Origin: CAYJFQ01 sp964369955
Lineage (GTDB): Bacteria > Bacillota_I > Bacilli_A > Erysipelotrichales > Erysipelotrichaceae
Assembly: GCA_964369955.1 (NCBI GenBank)
Contig: CAYJFQ010000006.1
Coordinates: forward strand, 16,891-80,890
Length of the DNA stretch: 64,000 nt
Direction: 5' to 3'
The stretch's first letter is position 1; each line of letters begins with the position of its first letter. The position numbers were made by a program, and so were the translations under genes. Shown in pieces: positions 8,947-18,129 of the stretch. The notes beneath the pieces are model-generated. The model was given only the letters and a program-made list of their open reading frames with translations, was not told the origin of the DNA and searched no databases.

Positions 8947-10233
8947 TTATTTAGTTAATTTATAACATTCTTCATTTTCTTTGACAATATGAGTTTGATA
9001 GAATGCTCTAAGTCCATCAATCATATAATCAACATCTTTTACACCAGCAGTTTCAAGGGTTGAATGCATTGCGATTTGTGCTAAACCGATATCTACAGAT
9101 AAAATAGATACTTGTGCTGTACTAACATATCCAAGAGTGCCACCACCCAACATATCGCTTCTATTTGTGTAGTATTGATACGGAACTTTACTATCTTTAA
9201 TACTATCGATAAATAAAGCAGCGCTTAGGGCATCGCTGGTATAGCTTTGATTCGCATTGTATTTTATGACAATCCCTTGATTCATTTTTACATTATTTGT
9301 ACTATCTGATTTTTCTGGATGGTTTGGATGAATTGCATGTGCATTATCTGCAGACACCATCATTGAAGATGCTAGAGCATTATTTAAGTCAAATTCTAAA
9401 TCGTTAGATATCTTATCAAGGATATCATTTAGGAATTTAGAAGCTGCACCTTGTCTTGTGCGACTTCCTACTTCTTCGTTATCGAAACAAGCATAAACAT
9501 TAATATTATCTTTATGGAAAGTGTTGGTGAAAGCTTCTAACGAAGTAAATCCGCACTCTAAATTATCTAAGTGATAAGAACTAATATAATCTCCCCAAAC
9601 ATATCCATTAATCACCGGATATAAATAAAGATCAAAACTAATAATTGCTTGGTTATCAATATTTAAATATTGTGATAGAAATTTTTTGAAGTCAAAATCT
9701 TGATCACCATTGATCAGTGGCAACATATCTATTTGTTGATTTAAAGACTTAGCTTCTTCGCCTCTTGTTAAGTGTGGCGCAACATTAGGAATTATCATTA
9801 AATTCTCTTCAATGTTTAATAATCTAGAAACAACTTTGTCACCTTCCTTAAGAATTACCCTACCAGCTAATGACAAAGGCTTATCTAACCAAGTGTGTTT
9901 AATAACTCCGCCATAAGCTTCAGTATTCAACTTAATATAATTTTTATCTTTAATAACTGCGTTAGGTTTTACCTTATAACTAGGACAATCAGAATGACTT
10001 GCAACAATATTAAAGCTAGGACTTTCTAAACTATCTCCAATATTGAAGGCGATAATACTTGTTTGATTTCTTGTAACAAAGTACTTTTTACCTTTCTCAA
10101 ATTTAACATTACTTGATTCATTGAACTCAAGATATCCATTGTCTTGCAACTCTTTAACAATATTCTCAATCGCTTGAAAACTTGTAGGACTTTTTCTAAT
10201 AAACTCTAACATCTTATTTACATTATTATTCAT
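8947..10233 (-). CDS. apeB: M18 family aminopeptidase
   Basis: A cytosolic dinuclear-zinc aminopeptidase that removes N-terminal (typically acidic) residues from peptides. It is about 428 residues long, as usual for the family. Metal-binding and catalytic motifs are visible: VASHSDCPSYKVKP (first His-x-Asp), CFDNEEVGSRTRQGA (Glu-Glu), SADNAHAIHPNHP and the late His in IAMHSTLETAG. DMLGGGTLG is the glycine-rich family signature. I prefer the ATG at 10233 because GGTGG is spaced before it; an ATG at 10245 would add MVVK. No signal peptide. Confidence 0.92.
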   Translation of the reverse strand: MNNNVNKMLEFIRKSPTSFQAIENIVKELQDNGYLEFNESSNVKFEKGKKYFVTRNQTSIIAFNIGDSLESPSFNIVASHSDCPSYKVKPNAVIKDKNYIKLNTEAYGGVIKHTWLDKPLSLAGRVILKEGDKVVSRLLNIEENLMIIPNVAPHLTRGEEAKSLNQQIDMLPLINGDQDFDFKKFLSQYLNIDNQAIISFDLYLYPVINGYVWGDYISSYHLDNLECGFTSLEAFTNTFHKDNINVYACFDNEEVGSRTRQGAASKFLNDILDKISNDLEFDLNNALASSMMVSADNAHAIHPNHPEKSDSTNNVKMNQGIVIKYNANQSYTSDALSAALFIDSIKDSKVPYQYYTNRSDMLGGGTLGYVSTAQVSILSVDIGLAQIAMHSTLETAGVKDVDYMIDGLRAFYQTHIVKENEECYKLTK

Positions 10234-10405
10234 TTTTACCACCATATTCTTATCAATTATTTTACCATAAGATATAATATTTTTCTAAATATCTTTATTT
10301 TGAAGCAATAGCTAATACTTAAAGTAATTTAAATCAAAAAATCATAACAAGTTAAGATAGACCATAAGTTTAATGGTTATATTTAAATTTGTGAATTAAA
10401 TTTGC

Positions 10406-10411
10406 TATACT
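10406..10411 (+). promoter_or_regulatory. -10 element close to the CDF start codon
   Basis: TATACT ends seven bases before the ATG at 10419, so transcription should begin at or next to the A of the start codon. No Shine-Dalgarno sequence is visible, suggesting a leaderless transcript. The -35 region is poor. Confidence 0.45.
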
Positions 10412-10418
10412 TATTAAG

Positions 10419-11588
10419 ATGATAGATAAATTAATAAAGACATTTATAAAAAATAGTGAAGATATCAATAACTCAAAAGTTAGAGAAAGTTATGGGTTTT
10501 TTAGTGGTTGCATTGGTATTTTTATTAATATCTTTCTGGCGATGGGCAAAATAATATTAGGACTAATATCTGGTAGTATTTCTATTTTGGCTGATGGTAT
10601 GAATAATATCTCGGATATTGGTAGTTCATTAGTTACCTTGATTGGATTCAAACTATCGGGCATTCCTGCTGATAAAGAACATCCTTATGGTCATGCAAGA
10701 ATCGAGTACATTTCAGGATTAATTGTATCTTTCTTGATTATGATATTAGGATTTAACTTGGCCGTAGAATCTATTGGAAAGATTCTAGAACCAGAAACAT
10801 TGGTGATCAATAGTGCGGTTGTATTGATGCTAGTGGTAGCTGTGATTATGAAGGTATTTTTGTATCATTTATATTATAAAATCGCAAAACGCATTTCTTC
10901 AGTAGCATTGATGGCGACTGCTAAAGATAGTATAAATGATGTTATTAGCACTAGTGGAGTATTGTTATCGTTAGCTATTAATCATTTCTTTAAAATAAAT
11001 TTAGATGGTGCAATGGGTTTGGTTATAGCTGCTATGATTGTAATCTCAGGTGTAGGTATCCTAAAAGATATCTTAAATCCTTTATTGGGCGAAAGTGCTT
11101 CTGAGGAATTAATAGATACGATTGATAAGAAGTTAAATAGTTATGATGGAGTTATCGAATATCACGATTTGTTAGTTCATAGTTATGGACCTAATAAATG
11201 TTTTGCGACTGTTTATATTGAGGTTGATGCAAGTGTCGACATTATGAAAAGCCACGCAATTATCGAAGGAATAGAAAAAGATTTTGATGAAGAACTAGGA
11301 ATAAATTTGGTAATTCATTTAGAGCCAGTAATCATTAATGATCAAAGCGATTTAGTAAGGGATGACTTATTGAGAATTTTAAAAGAACTACCTATTGAAT
11401 GTCAGTTATCTAGCTTAAGAGTTACTGAAGCTTTAACACACTTCAATATTGTAATGATTGTTGAGGTTTTAGAAAGACATCACAATAAACATAGTTTTAT
11501 TATTGAAAAAATAAGTGAAGAGTTAAAAAATATCAATTCTAAGTACTACTCATCCATTGAGATAGAGTACCTTAGTGATTTTAAATAA
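10419..11588 (+). CDS. Cation diffusion facilitator (CDF) transporter
   Basis: A proton-coupled divalent metal exporter of the CDF family. The N-terminal 210 residues hold six membrane helices. The metal site motifs are ADGMNNISD (helix 2) and a His/Asp set in helix 5 (KDSINDVIS); the family signature HPYGHARIEYISG is also present. A cytoplasmic ferredoxin-like CDF domain follows (about 215-300). A further C-terminal domain (about 310-389) makes it longer than FieF (about 300). The ATG has no ribosome site. The stop overlaps the methyltransferase ATG (TAATG). Metal specificity cannot be assigned; the Mn riboswitch 0.9 kb downstream makes Mn or Zn worth testing. Confidence 0.9.
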   Translation: MIDKLIKTFIKNSEDINNSKVRESYGFFSGCIGIFINIFLAMGKIILGLISGSISILADGMNNISDIGSSLVTLIGFKLSGIPADKEHPYGHARIEYISGLIVSFLIMILGFNLAVESIGKILEPETLVINSAVVLMLVVAVIMKVFLYHLYYKIAKRISSVALMATAKDSINDVISTSGVLLSLAINHFFKINLDGAMGLVIAAMIVISGVGILKDILNPLLGESASEELIDTIDKKLNSYDGVIEYHDLLVHSYGPNKCFATVYIEVDASVDIMKSHAIIEGIEKDFDEELGINLVIHLEPVIINDQSDLVRDDLLRILKELPIECQLSSLRVTEALTHFNIVMIVEVLERHHNKHSFIIEKISEELKNINSKYYSSIEIEYLSDFK

Positions 11589-12388
11589 TGGTGAATATGA
11601 AAAAGTTAAAATGTCCAAATTGTGAGTTGTCTTTGAATAAATTTGAGAATAGTTATAAATGTGCGAAAGGACATTGTTTCGATGTAGCTAAACAAGGCTA
11701 TTTAAACTTGTATCTAAATAAAGGTTTAGTTCACGGTGACGATAAGTTAATGGTTAATGCCCGCAACAACTTTTTAAATGAAGGATATTATTTAAAGTTT
11801 AGAGATCAGTTAACAAAAGTCTTAAAAAAATATAGTAGTAATGAATCTTATATTTTAGATAGTGGTTGCGGAGAAGGTTATTACACTAATCACTTTTCTC
11901 ATGGTTTAGATGTTGTTGGTTTGGACCTATCTAAGAATGCAATTATTAAGGCTTGTAAGAATAGTGATAATGTAGATTATATAGTAGGTAGCTGTTATTA
12001 TTTACCTTTTGAAGATCAAACTTTTGAGGTGGTGGTGTCAATATTTTCGCCTCTAGCTGATAGTGAATATTTAAGAGTGTTAAAGAGCGAAGGAAAGTTA
12101 ATTGTTGGAGTTCCATTGGCGGATCATCTATGGGAGTTGAAAGAGTTAATTTATGATAATCCTTATAAGAATGATGACACTAGAATAGAGATACCCGGCT
12201 TTAAAGAAATAGATTACTTTGAAGTAAAAGATAAAATCCTAATTAAAAACAATCAATTAATAAATGATTTGTTTTCAATGACGCCTTATTACTATAAAAC
12301 TTCACTAAAAGATAAAGAAAAATTAGTAGGTGTCAAAGAACTAGAAGTAAACATACAATTTGGAATAGTTGTCTATCAAAAATTATAA
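11588..12388 (+). CDS. RlmA-like rRNA (guanine-N1) methyltransferase
   Basis: A SAM-dependent methyltransferase of the RlmA family, which methylates N1 of a guanine in 23S rRNA hairpin 35. An N-terminal zinc finger is seen (Cys9, Cys12, Cys25, His29), then the SAM motif ILDSGCGEGYYT (about 94-105) and motif IV region VVSIFSPLADSEY. Length 266 is typical. The family also contains macrolide/tylosin-resistance members (TlrB), so the precise target base is not certain. Start ATG 11588 overlaps the CDF stop; ATG 11597 is an alternative preceded by GGTGA. The pair forms an operon. Confidence 0.85.
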   Translation: MVNMKKLKCPNCELSLNKFENSYKCAKGHCFDVAKQGYLNLYLNKGLVHGDDKLMVNARNNFLNEGYYLKFRDQLTKVLKKYSSNESYILDSGCGEGYYTNHFSHGLDVVGLDLSKNAIIKACKNSDNVDYIVGSCYYLPFEDQTFEVVVSIFSPLADSEYLRVLKSEGKLIVGVPLADHLWELKELIYDNPYKNDDTRIEIPGFKEIDYFEVKDKILIKNNQLINDLFSMTPYYYKTSLKDKEKLVGVKELEVNIQFGIVVYQKL

Positions 12389-12453
12389 AAGTGTTGAAAA
12401 TAAAGGGAATAATCCTTATAATTATATAGTCATTAAATAGTAGAATAAATAGG

Positions 12454-12540
12454 TATGAGGGAGTAGTCACACACTGGTGTCTATTGGTCAACAACACGAT
12501 TATTAATTAATCTGGCCAATAGTTAAAGACAAGACTTGTA
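12454..12540 (+). promoter_or_regulatory. Manganese-sensing yybP-ykoY riboswitch
   Basis: The outer helix P1 is formed by TATGAG (12454-12459) and CTTGTA (12535-12540). Its inner sides carry the conserved loops of this aptamer: GGAGTAG directly after the 5' strand and CAAGA directly before the 3' strand. A second helix pairs CTATTGG (12481-12487) with CCAATAG (12516-12522), with GTCAACAA after its 5' arm. It lies in the 253-base leader of a P-type cation ATPase, a classic yybP-ykoY target. Downstream, CAATAG (12570-12575) can pair with CTATTG (12599-12604), competing with a weak hairpin and T tract before the gene: a possible ON switch (inference). Confidence 0.87.
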
Positions 12541-12641
12541 GCAAGCAGTTAATACTGCTAAAAGTTTGTCAATAGCTGCTTAGATAATTAAAAAGAGACT
12601 ATTGATTAGTTTATTTTTTATTTTAAAGAGATGGAGGAAAT

Positions 12642-15215
12642 ATGAACAAAGAGTATTTACAAAGTAAAGAAGAAGTTCTAAAACAGCACAAAAGTAGTTT
12701 AGAAGGCCTTAGTTCAAAAGCAGCAGCAGAGCTGTTGGAGAAAAATGGCTTTAATAAGTTAGAAGAAGGAAAAAAGAAAACCCTAATTCAAAAATGCCTT
12801 GATCAAATTAAAGATCCAATGATTATTGTTCTAATTGTAGCAGGATTAGTATCAGGCATATTTGGTGAAGTGGTAGATATGGCAATTATTTTGATTGTTG
12901 TTATCTTAAATGGTATCCTAGGTATTTTCCAAGAAGGTAAAGCGGAAAAAGCCATTGAATCTTTGCAAAATATGTCAGCTCCAACTAGCAAGGTAAGAAG
13001 AGATGGAAAAATCTTAGTAATCCCTTCTAAAGAGATTGTAATTGGAGATATTGTTATCTTAGAAGCTGGGGACTCAATTCCAGCTGATATCAGATTATTG
13101 TCTTCAGCAAGTATGAAAGTGGAAGAAGCAGCTTTAACAGGGGAGAGTGTACCTGTTGACAAACAAGTTGAGGCTTTAAAAGATACTAATAGTGAAGTTC
13201 CTTTAGGGGATCGTACTAATATGGCCTATTTAGGAACAAATGTAACCTATGGTCGTGGTGAAGGCGTTGTTGTTGGTACGGCCATGAATACTGAAATGGG
13301 TAAAATTGCAAATATCTTAACGGAATCTAAAGAAGAAAAAACTCCTTTGCAAAAACGTTTAGCTGACTTAAGTAAAATCTTATCAGCAGGAGTATTAGGA
13401 ATCTGTGTATTTATTTTCATCTTTACATTATGGCGTACAAATGATTACTCAAGTGTTAATATCTTTGAATCATTATTGATTGCGGTTAGTTTGGCTGTTG
13501 CAGCTATTCCAGAAGGACTAGTAGTAGTAGTTACAGTATTGTTATCAATCGGTGTTACAAAGATGAGTACAAAGAATGCAATCATTAGAAGATTAACAGC
13601 TGTTGAGACTCTTGGCTGTACAGAGGTTATTTGTTCAGATAAAACAGGAACATTAACCCAAAATAAGATGACTGTTGTTGATAACTATGGTGATCAAAAA
13701 TTATTAGCTCTAGTATTAAGTAATTGTAATGATACTCAAGTTGACCCTAATGGAAAACTAATTGGAGACCCAACAGAAACTGCATTAGTAGACTATGCGA
13801 ATAAATTAAACATCATAGATAGACCTGAAAGAATTGAAGAAGCACCATTTGACTCAGATCGTAAAATGATGTCTACAATTCACAATGTTGGAAAAACAAT
13901 AACTCAATACACAAAAGGTGCACCAGACGAAGTACTAAAGAAATGTACAAGTGCATTAATCGATGGAAAAATAGTTAAAATTACTGACAAAGTTAAAAAT
14001 GAAATCATTCAAGCTAATAAATCAATGGCAGATAAAGCATTAAGAGTTTTAGCTGGCGCTTATAAGGAATATAGTAAACTTCCTGCCGACAACACTCCAA
14101 GCACTTTAGAAAAAGATCTAATATTTGTAGGACTTGTAGGAATGATTGACCCAATAAGACCTGAGGTTAAGCTTGCTATTGAAGAATGCAAAACTGCAGG
14201 AATTCGTGCGGTTATGATTACAGGTGATCACAAAGATACAGCGATTGCAATTGCAAAAGACTTAGGAATTTTAACAGATGTAAATCAAGCAATCACAGGA
14301 GCTGAATTATCAGAACTTAGTGATGAAGAATTTGAAAAAAGAATTCATAATTTAGTAGTATATGCTAGAGTTCAACCAGAACACAAAGTCCGTATTGTTA
14401 AAATGTGGAGAAAAATTGGTAAAATTACAGCTATGACTGGTGACGGAGTAAATGATGCGCCTGCTTTAAAATCTGCAGATATTGGCGTTGGAATGGGGAT
14501 AACGGGCACTGATGTTACTAAAAATGTTTCAGATATGGTATTGGCTGATGACAACTTTGCATCTATTGTTTACGCAGTAGAAGAAGGCAGAAGAATTTAT
14601 GAAAATATTCGAAAAGCTATTCAATTCTTATTAGCTTCTAACTTATCTGAAGTTATCTCAATCTTTATAGCTACAATATTAGGATGGAAATTATTTGCAC
14701 CTATTCACATTTTATGGATTAACTTAGTTACAGATACTTTCCCAGCAATGGCATTAGGTATGGAAGAAGCTGAAGAAGATATAATGGAAGAAAAGCCACG
14801 TAGCCCTAAAGAAAGCATTTTTGCAGACGGTTTAGGAATTGCGGTCATTTGGCAAGGTATTGTAGTAGGTATTCTAACACTAATTAGCTTCAGCATTGGC
14901 TTCCAAGTTGATGGAATTACAGGTATGACAATGGCTTTCTTTACATTGTCAATGTGTGAGATCTTCCATTCAATAAATTTAAGATCAAGAACTAAATCAA
15001 TCTTTAAAATGCATACACATAATCGTTATTTAACTGTTGCAATGCTTGTAAGTTTTGTTTTAACACTAATTGTTATTTATACTCCTGGAATTAATACTGC
15101 ATTTCAATTAACGCCATTATCAATTGAAATGTTAGCAATAGCAATCGTTATTTCAGTTTCAATCATTCCAATTGTAGAAATTGTTAAGGCTATTCAAAGA
15201 AAAATTAATGGTTAA
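12642..15215 (+). CDS. P-type IIA cation-exporting ATPase (Mn2+/Ca2+ type)
   Basis: An ATP-driven cation pump of the SERCA-like class, 857 residues. Visible are the cation ATPase N-domain (1-70), TGES actuator loop (about 164-167), PEGL in helix 4 (AAIPEGLVVV), phosphorylation motif DKTGTLTQNK (Asp near 333), nucleotide-site KGAPDE, the hinge TGDGVNDAPALK, and the C-terminal helices with LWINLVTDTFPAMALG. Bacterial relatives export Ca2+ or Mn2+. The Mn riboswitch in its leader argues for Mn2+ export under Mn excess. GGAGG precedes the ATG. The ECF S-component gene overlaps its last 8 bases. Confidence 0.93.
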   Translation: MNKEYLQSKEEVLKQHKSSLEGLSSKAAAELLEKNGFNKLEEGKKKTLIQKCLDQIKDPMIIVLIVAGLVSGIFGEVVDMAIILIVVILNGILGIFQEGKAEKAIESLQNMSAPTSKVRRDGKILVIPSKEIVIGDIVILEAGDSIPADIRLLSSASMKVEEAALTGESVPVDKQVEALKDTNSEVPLGDRTNMAYLGTNVTYGRGEGVVVGTAMNTEMGKIANILTESKEEKTPLQKRLADLSKILSAGVLGICVFIFIFTLWRTNDYSSVNIFESLLIAVSLAVAAIPEGLVVVVTVLLSIGVTKMSTKNAIIRRLTAVETLGCTEVICSDKTGTLTQNKMTVVDNYGDQKLLALVLSNCNDTQVDPNGKLIGDPTETALVDYANKLNIIDRPERIEEAPFDSDRKMMSTIHNVGKTITQYTKGAPDEVLKKCTSALIDGKIVKITDKVKNEIIQANKSMADKALRVLAGAYKEYSKLPADNTPSTLEKDLIFVGLVGMIDPIRPEVKLAIEECKTAGIRAVMITGDHKDTAIAIAKDLGILTDVNQAITGAELSELSDEEFEKRIHNLVVYARVQPEHKVRIVKMWRKIGKITAMTGDGVNDAPALKSADIGVGMGITGTDVTKNVSDMVLADDNFASIVYAVEEGRRIYENIRKAIQFLLASNLSEVISIFIATILGWKLFAPIHILWINLVTDTFPAMALGMEEAEEDIMEEKPRSPKESIFADGLGIAVIWQGIVVGILTLISFSIGFQVDGITGMTMAFFTLSMCEIFHSINLRSRTKSIFKMHTHNRYLTVAMLVSFVLTLIVIYTPGINTAFQLTPLSIEMLAIAIVISVSIIPIVEIVKAIQRKING

Positions 15216-15783
15216 TAGCAAGATTACAAAAACAGGATTATTAATTGCGATTATTATATTACTTGCATTTACTCCCCTCGGATATTTAAAGTTAGGAATT
15301 ATAGAAATAACTTTAATCACTATCCCGGTTGTGGTAGGCGCGATAATAATGGGTCCTAAAATTGGCGCATTACTTGGGTTTATTTTTGGATTAACCAGCT
15401 TCATTCAATGCTTTGGAATGAGTCCATTTGGTGCTGTATTATTAGGAATTAATCCTATCTTTACTTTTATCTTATGCTTAATACCAAGAACATTGATGGG
15501 GTACTTAGTAGGGATAATAAGTGAGAATGTATTCAAAGATAAATATTGGCTAAATTGTTTAATTGGAGCATTGTTAAATACAATTTTATTTACTCTGAGT
15601 TTAATACTATTATTTGGAGGAACTCCATTTATCCAAGATTTAATGAGAAGTCTATTTGTTGACAATTTCTTTAGTTTCGCGATTGCATTTGTCGGTTTAA
15701 ATGGTTTATTGGAAGCCGGATTTACAAGTGTAGGTGGACATTATGTTATAACAGCGCTTAATAAAAAATTTAAAAATATTTAA
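15208..15783 (+). CDS. ECF transporter S component
   Basis: A 191-residue integral membrane protein with about six helices. The family-typical glycine-rich stretch MGPKIGALLGFIFGL is seen near residue 49, and there is a small-residue pattern at helix starts. S components bind a vitamin or trace metal and share an energising module (EcfAA'T) encoded elsewhere. The start ATG lies inside the last codons of the P-type ATPase in a different frame, so the two are translationally coupled and under the same riboswitch. The substrate is unknown. Its place behind a Mn riboswitch is unusual for a vitamin importer and deserves a test. Confidence 0.8.
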   Translation: MVNSKITKTGLLIAIIILLAFTPLGYLKLGIIEITLITIPVVVGAIIMGPKIGALLGFIFGLTSFIQCFGMSPFGAVLLGINPIFTFILCLIPRTLMGYLVGIISENVFKDKYWLNCLIGALLNTILFTLSLILLFGGTPFIQDLMRSLFVDNFFSFAIAFVGLNGLLEAGFTSVGGHYVITALNKKFKNI

Positions 15784-15813
15784 AAAAATCACACCCTCAA
15801 GTGTGATTTTTTT
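15782..15813 (+). terminator. Terminator of the P-type ATPase/S-component operon
   Basis: ATCACAC (15788-15794) pairs with GTGTGAT (15801-15807), extended by A and T runs on both sides. It directly follows the stop codon. Confidence 0.85.
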
Positions 15814-16042
15814 AAATTCTAAAACAATTATAGTTTTTGTCATATTACAAATAAACATAGAACAGCAAAACAGCAATCTTTATTAACTAGACAACTTGAT
15901 AAAATGTAAACAAAGTAGTATTATAAATACATAACAAACAATAAATACAAATATAATATTAACTTTAAAGCAAAAATATATTTTATTAGATAAATTCATA
16001 GAATATTATCCAATAAAATGAATTATATAGGGGAAAAGTTTT

Positions 16043-17062
16043 ATGCTAAAAAAAGAGACAACTTATTTAGAAGATGTATTAGAAGATATTTTTACTATAG
16101 AGAATTTTAATTTGGACCGAATTATTTTGAACGGTCTATCAATTAGGCCAGCCCCTTCTGGCGTCAAAGAAAAAATTAATAGGATTAAAGATGTTGTATT
16201 AAACAGGGAATCACTAGAAAGCCTATTTAATGATATTCGGAATGATGAATACCAATTGTTATTAAAAGTTGCGAATGAAGGAATAGTTGAAGTGTTTGAC
16301 ACTACTGACGCATATTACTTTCTCGCAAAAGGTATATTGTTTCCGTTAAATTTCAATCTTTCAACTTTAAACTATTTCATGCCGGAAGATGTCAGGAATA
16401 CTATTAAGAGTTTAAATTTTGAACTAATCCAAAAACAAGCGAATGAAAATGATAGTTTTTATAATCTGGTATGTGCTCAATGTGGCTTCTACGGAGTTGT
16501 GAAAGTGCAAGATGTATTCAAATTGCTTCATGATGAAAAAAAGGTTGAATTTAATGAAGAAAGAAAAGCCAAATTAATTAAAAAATCACAGAAAATAGAC
16601 GGAGTGATGTTAAAGGTATTTAATGGAATTAAATATTTCCAATATACAGACCCATTATTAAAAGAAGTATATGATGAAATCTTCTTTAAAATAGTCAATG
16701 ATCATAAAAAAGTCGAAAAGAAACCAATGAAATATCAAGAATTATTAGATTTTCATCATAAAGATATAGATAGTTATATTAATCAAAGCGAAATATTCCA
16801 ACAAATGAAAAAAGAATTAATAAAGCATGGGTTTGAAGAAAATAGTTGTGCTATTATAGCAAAAATGCATCTAGAATCTTTTAATTTATCCAAATATTGT
16901 GAGTGTAATTATAATAATCTTGAAAAGTTAATGGAATCAAAAAATATTGAGTTAACATCACGTCAAAAAGAAATTATTAAGGAATATAGTTATCTTGCGT
17001 ATCGAAACTACCCGCTGTGGTTAAACCATGGATGGACACTTGAGGAACTAGATAATCTATAA
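16043..17062 (+). CDS. Hypothetical protein, 339 residues
   Basis: I do not recognise this family. The ATG has AGGGGA upstream, and codon use matches the neighbours. The product is soluble, charged, with no signal peptide or membrane segment. A Cys pair occurs in VCAQCGFYG (about 144-152) and an isolated Cys pair in YCECNYNN (about 290-297). There are Lys/Glu-rich helical regions. The C-terminus, AYRNYPLWLNHGWTLEELD, looks conserved. It stands alone between a 230-base AT-rich gap without recognisable sites and a terminator shared with the aromatic operon on the other strand. Confidence 0.6.
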   Translation: MLKKETTYLEDVLEDIFTIENFNLDRIILNGLSIRPAPSGVKEKINRIKDVVLNRESLESLFNDIRNDEYQLLLKVANEGIVEVFDTTDAYYFLAKGILFPLNFNLSTLNYFMPEDVRNTIKSLNFELIQKQANENDSFYNLVCAQCGFYGVVKVQDVFKLLHDEKKVEFNEERKAKLIKKSQKIDGVMLKVFNGIKYFQYTDPLLKEVYDEIFFKIVNDHKKVEKKPMKYQELLDFHHKDIDSYINQSEIFQQMKKELIKHGFEENSCAIIAKMHLESFNLSKYCECNYNNLEKLMESKNIELTSRQKEIIKEYSYLAYRNYPLWLNHGWTLEELDNL

Positions 17063-17071
17063 CTACAATAA

Positions 17072-17099
17072 AAAAGCTCGTTAAATTGAGCTTTTTTCT
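17072..17099. terminator. Bidirectional terminator
   Basis: A 10-bp stem (17072-17081 with 17090-17099) with A/T flanks ends both the hypothetical gene and the minus-strand aromatic operon. Confidence 0.85.
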
Positions 17100-18128
17100 T
17101 TATAAATCATTTGCAATATCTAAGATTAATTTTTCTGTTGTTTCCCATCCGATACAAGGGTCAGTAATAGATTTGCCATAACAATATTCTTCTTTCTCAA
17201 TATTATGAGTGCCATCAATCAAGTAACTTTCAATCATCAATCCCTTAACAAGAGTTTTGATTTCTTGATTTTGTTTTCTTGAGTGAAGAACATCCTTTGC
17301 GATTCTCACTTGTTGAGTGTGATCTTTATTGGCATTGGCGTGGCTTGTGTCAATAATTACTGCAGGATTTTGTAAATTATATTCTTTGTATAGTTGGTTA
17401 ACTTTCATGATATCTTCATAATGATAATTAGGCCTATTGTTGCCATGACTATCTGTGAAACCTCGAAGAATCGCATGTGCATATGGGTTGCCAGTTGTTT
17501 TTACTTCCCATCCTCTATAAATAAATGTATGAGGACTTTGTGCTGCCTTGATAGAATTCATCATTATTTTAAACCCGCCCTCTGTAGGGTTCTTCATCCC
17601 TACCGGCACATCTATACCACTTGAAGTAAGTCTGTGTTGTTGATTCTCTACCGAGCGAGCTCCTATTGCTGTATAGCCTAGCAAATCAGAGATATAACGG
17701 TAGTTCTCAGGATATAACATTTCATCAGCGCAAGAGAAATTGAATTGAGTTAAGATGTCTCTATGAAGATTTCTAATGGCGATAATACCTCTTAACATAT
17801 CTTCACTTTCCATAGGATTAGGTTGGTGTAACATCCCTTTATATCCTTGTCCTGTAGTTCTTGGTTTATTTGTATATACTCTAGGCACTATCAATATTTT
17901 ATCTTTAACTTTTTGTTGAATTTTAGAAAGTCGTGACATGTATTCTAGTACTGACTCAACATTATCAGCTGAACACGGACCAATAATTAATAGAAACTTA
18001 TCTGATTTACCTGATATGATATCTTTCATTTCTTGATCCACTTGTTTTCTAATTGCTTGTTTTTCTGGGAATATAGGGTATTCCTCTTTAATGTCTCTTG
18101 GTATTGGTAATTTTCTGATAAATTCCAT
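17100..18128 (-). CDS. aroF: DAHP synthase, type I (AroFGH class)
   Basis: Condenses phosphoenolpyruvate and erythrose-4-phosphate to 3-deoxy-D-arabino-heptulosonate-7-phosphate, the entry to the shikimate pathway. The 342-residue protein shows LIIGPCSA (substrate/metal Cys), NKPRTTGQGYKG, SCADEMLYPE, ARSVENQQHR, GMKNPTEGG and the late IDTSHANANKDH and GTHNIEKEE motifs. The AroFGH class is usually feedback-inhibited by an aromatic amino acid; which one cannot be read here. It is the last gene of the operon, one base after tyrA, so its expression should follow the Phe/Tyr attenuator at 25.1 kb. Confidence 0.93.
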   Translation of the reverse strand: MEFIRKLPIPRDIKEEYPIFPEKQAIRKQVDQEMKDIISGKSDKFLLIIGPCSADNVESVLEYMSRLSKIQQKVKDKILIVPRVYTNKPRTTGQGYKGMLHQPNPMESEDMLRGIIAIRNLHRDILTQFNFSCADEMLYPENYRYISDLLGYTAIGARSVENQQHRLTSSGIDVPVGMKNPTEGGFKIMMNSIKAAQSPHTFIYRGWEVKTTGNPYAHAILRGFTDSHGNNRPNYHYEDIMKVNQLYKEYNLQNPAVIIDTSHANANKDHTQQVRIAKDVLHSRKQNQEIKTLVKGLMIESYLIDGTHNIEKEEYCYGKSITDPCIGWETTEKLILDIANDL

Positions 18129-18129
18129 G

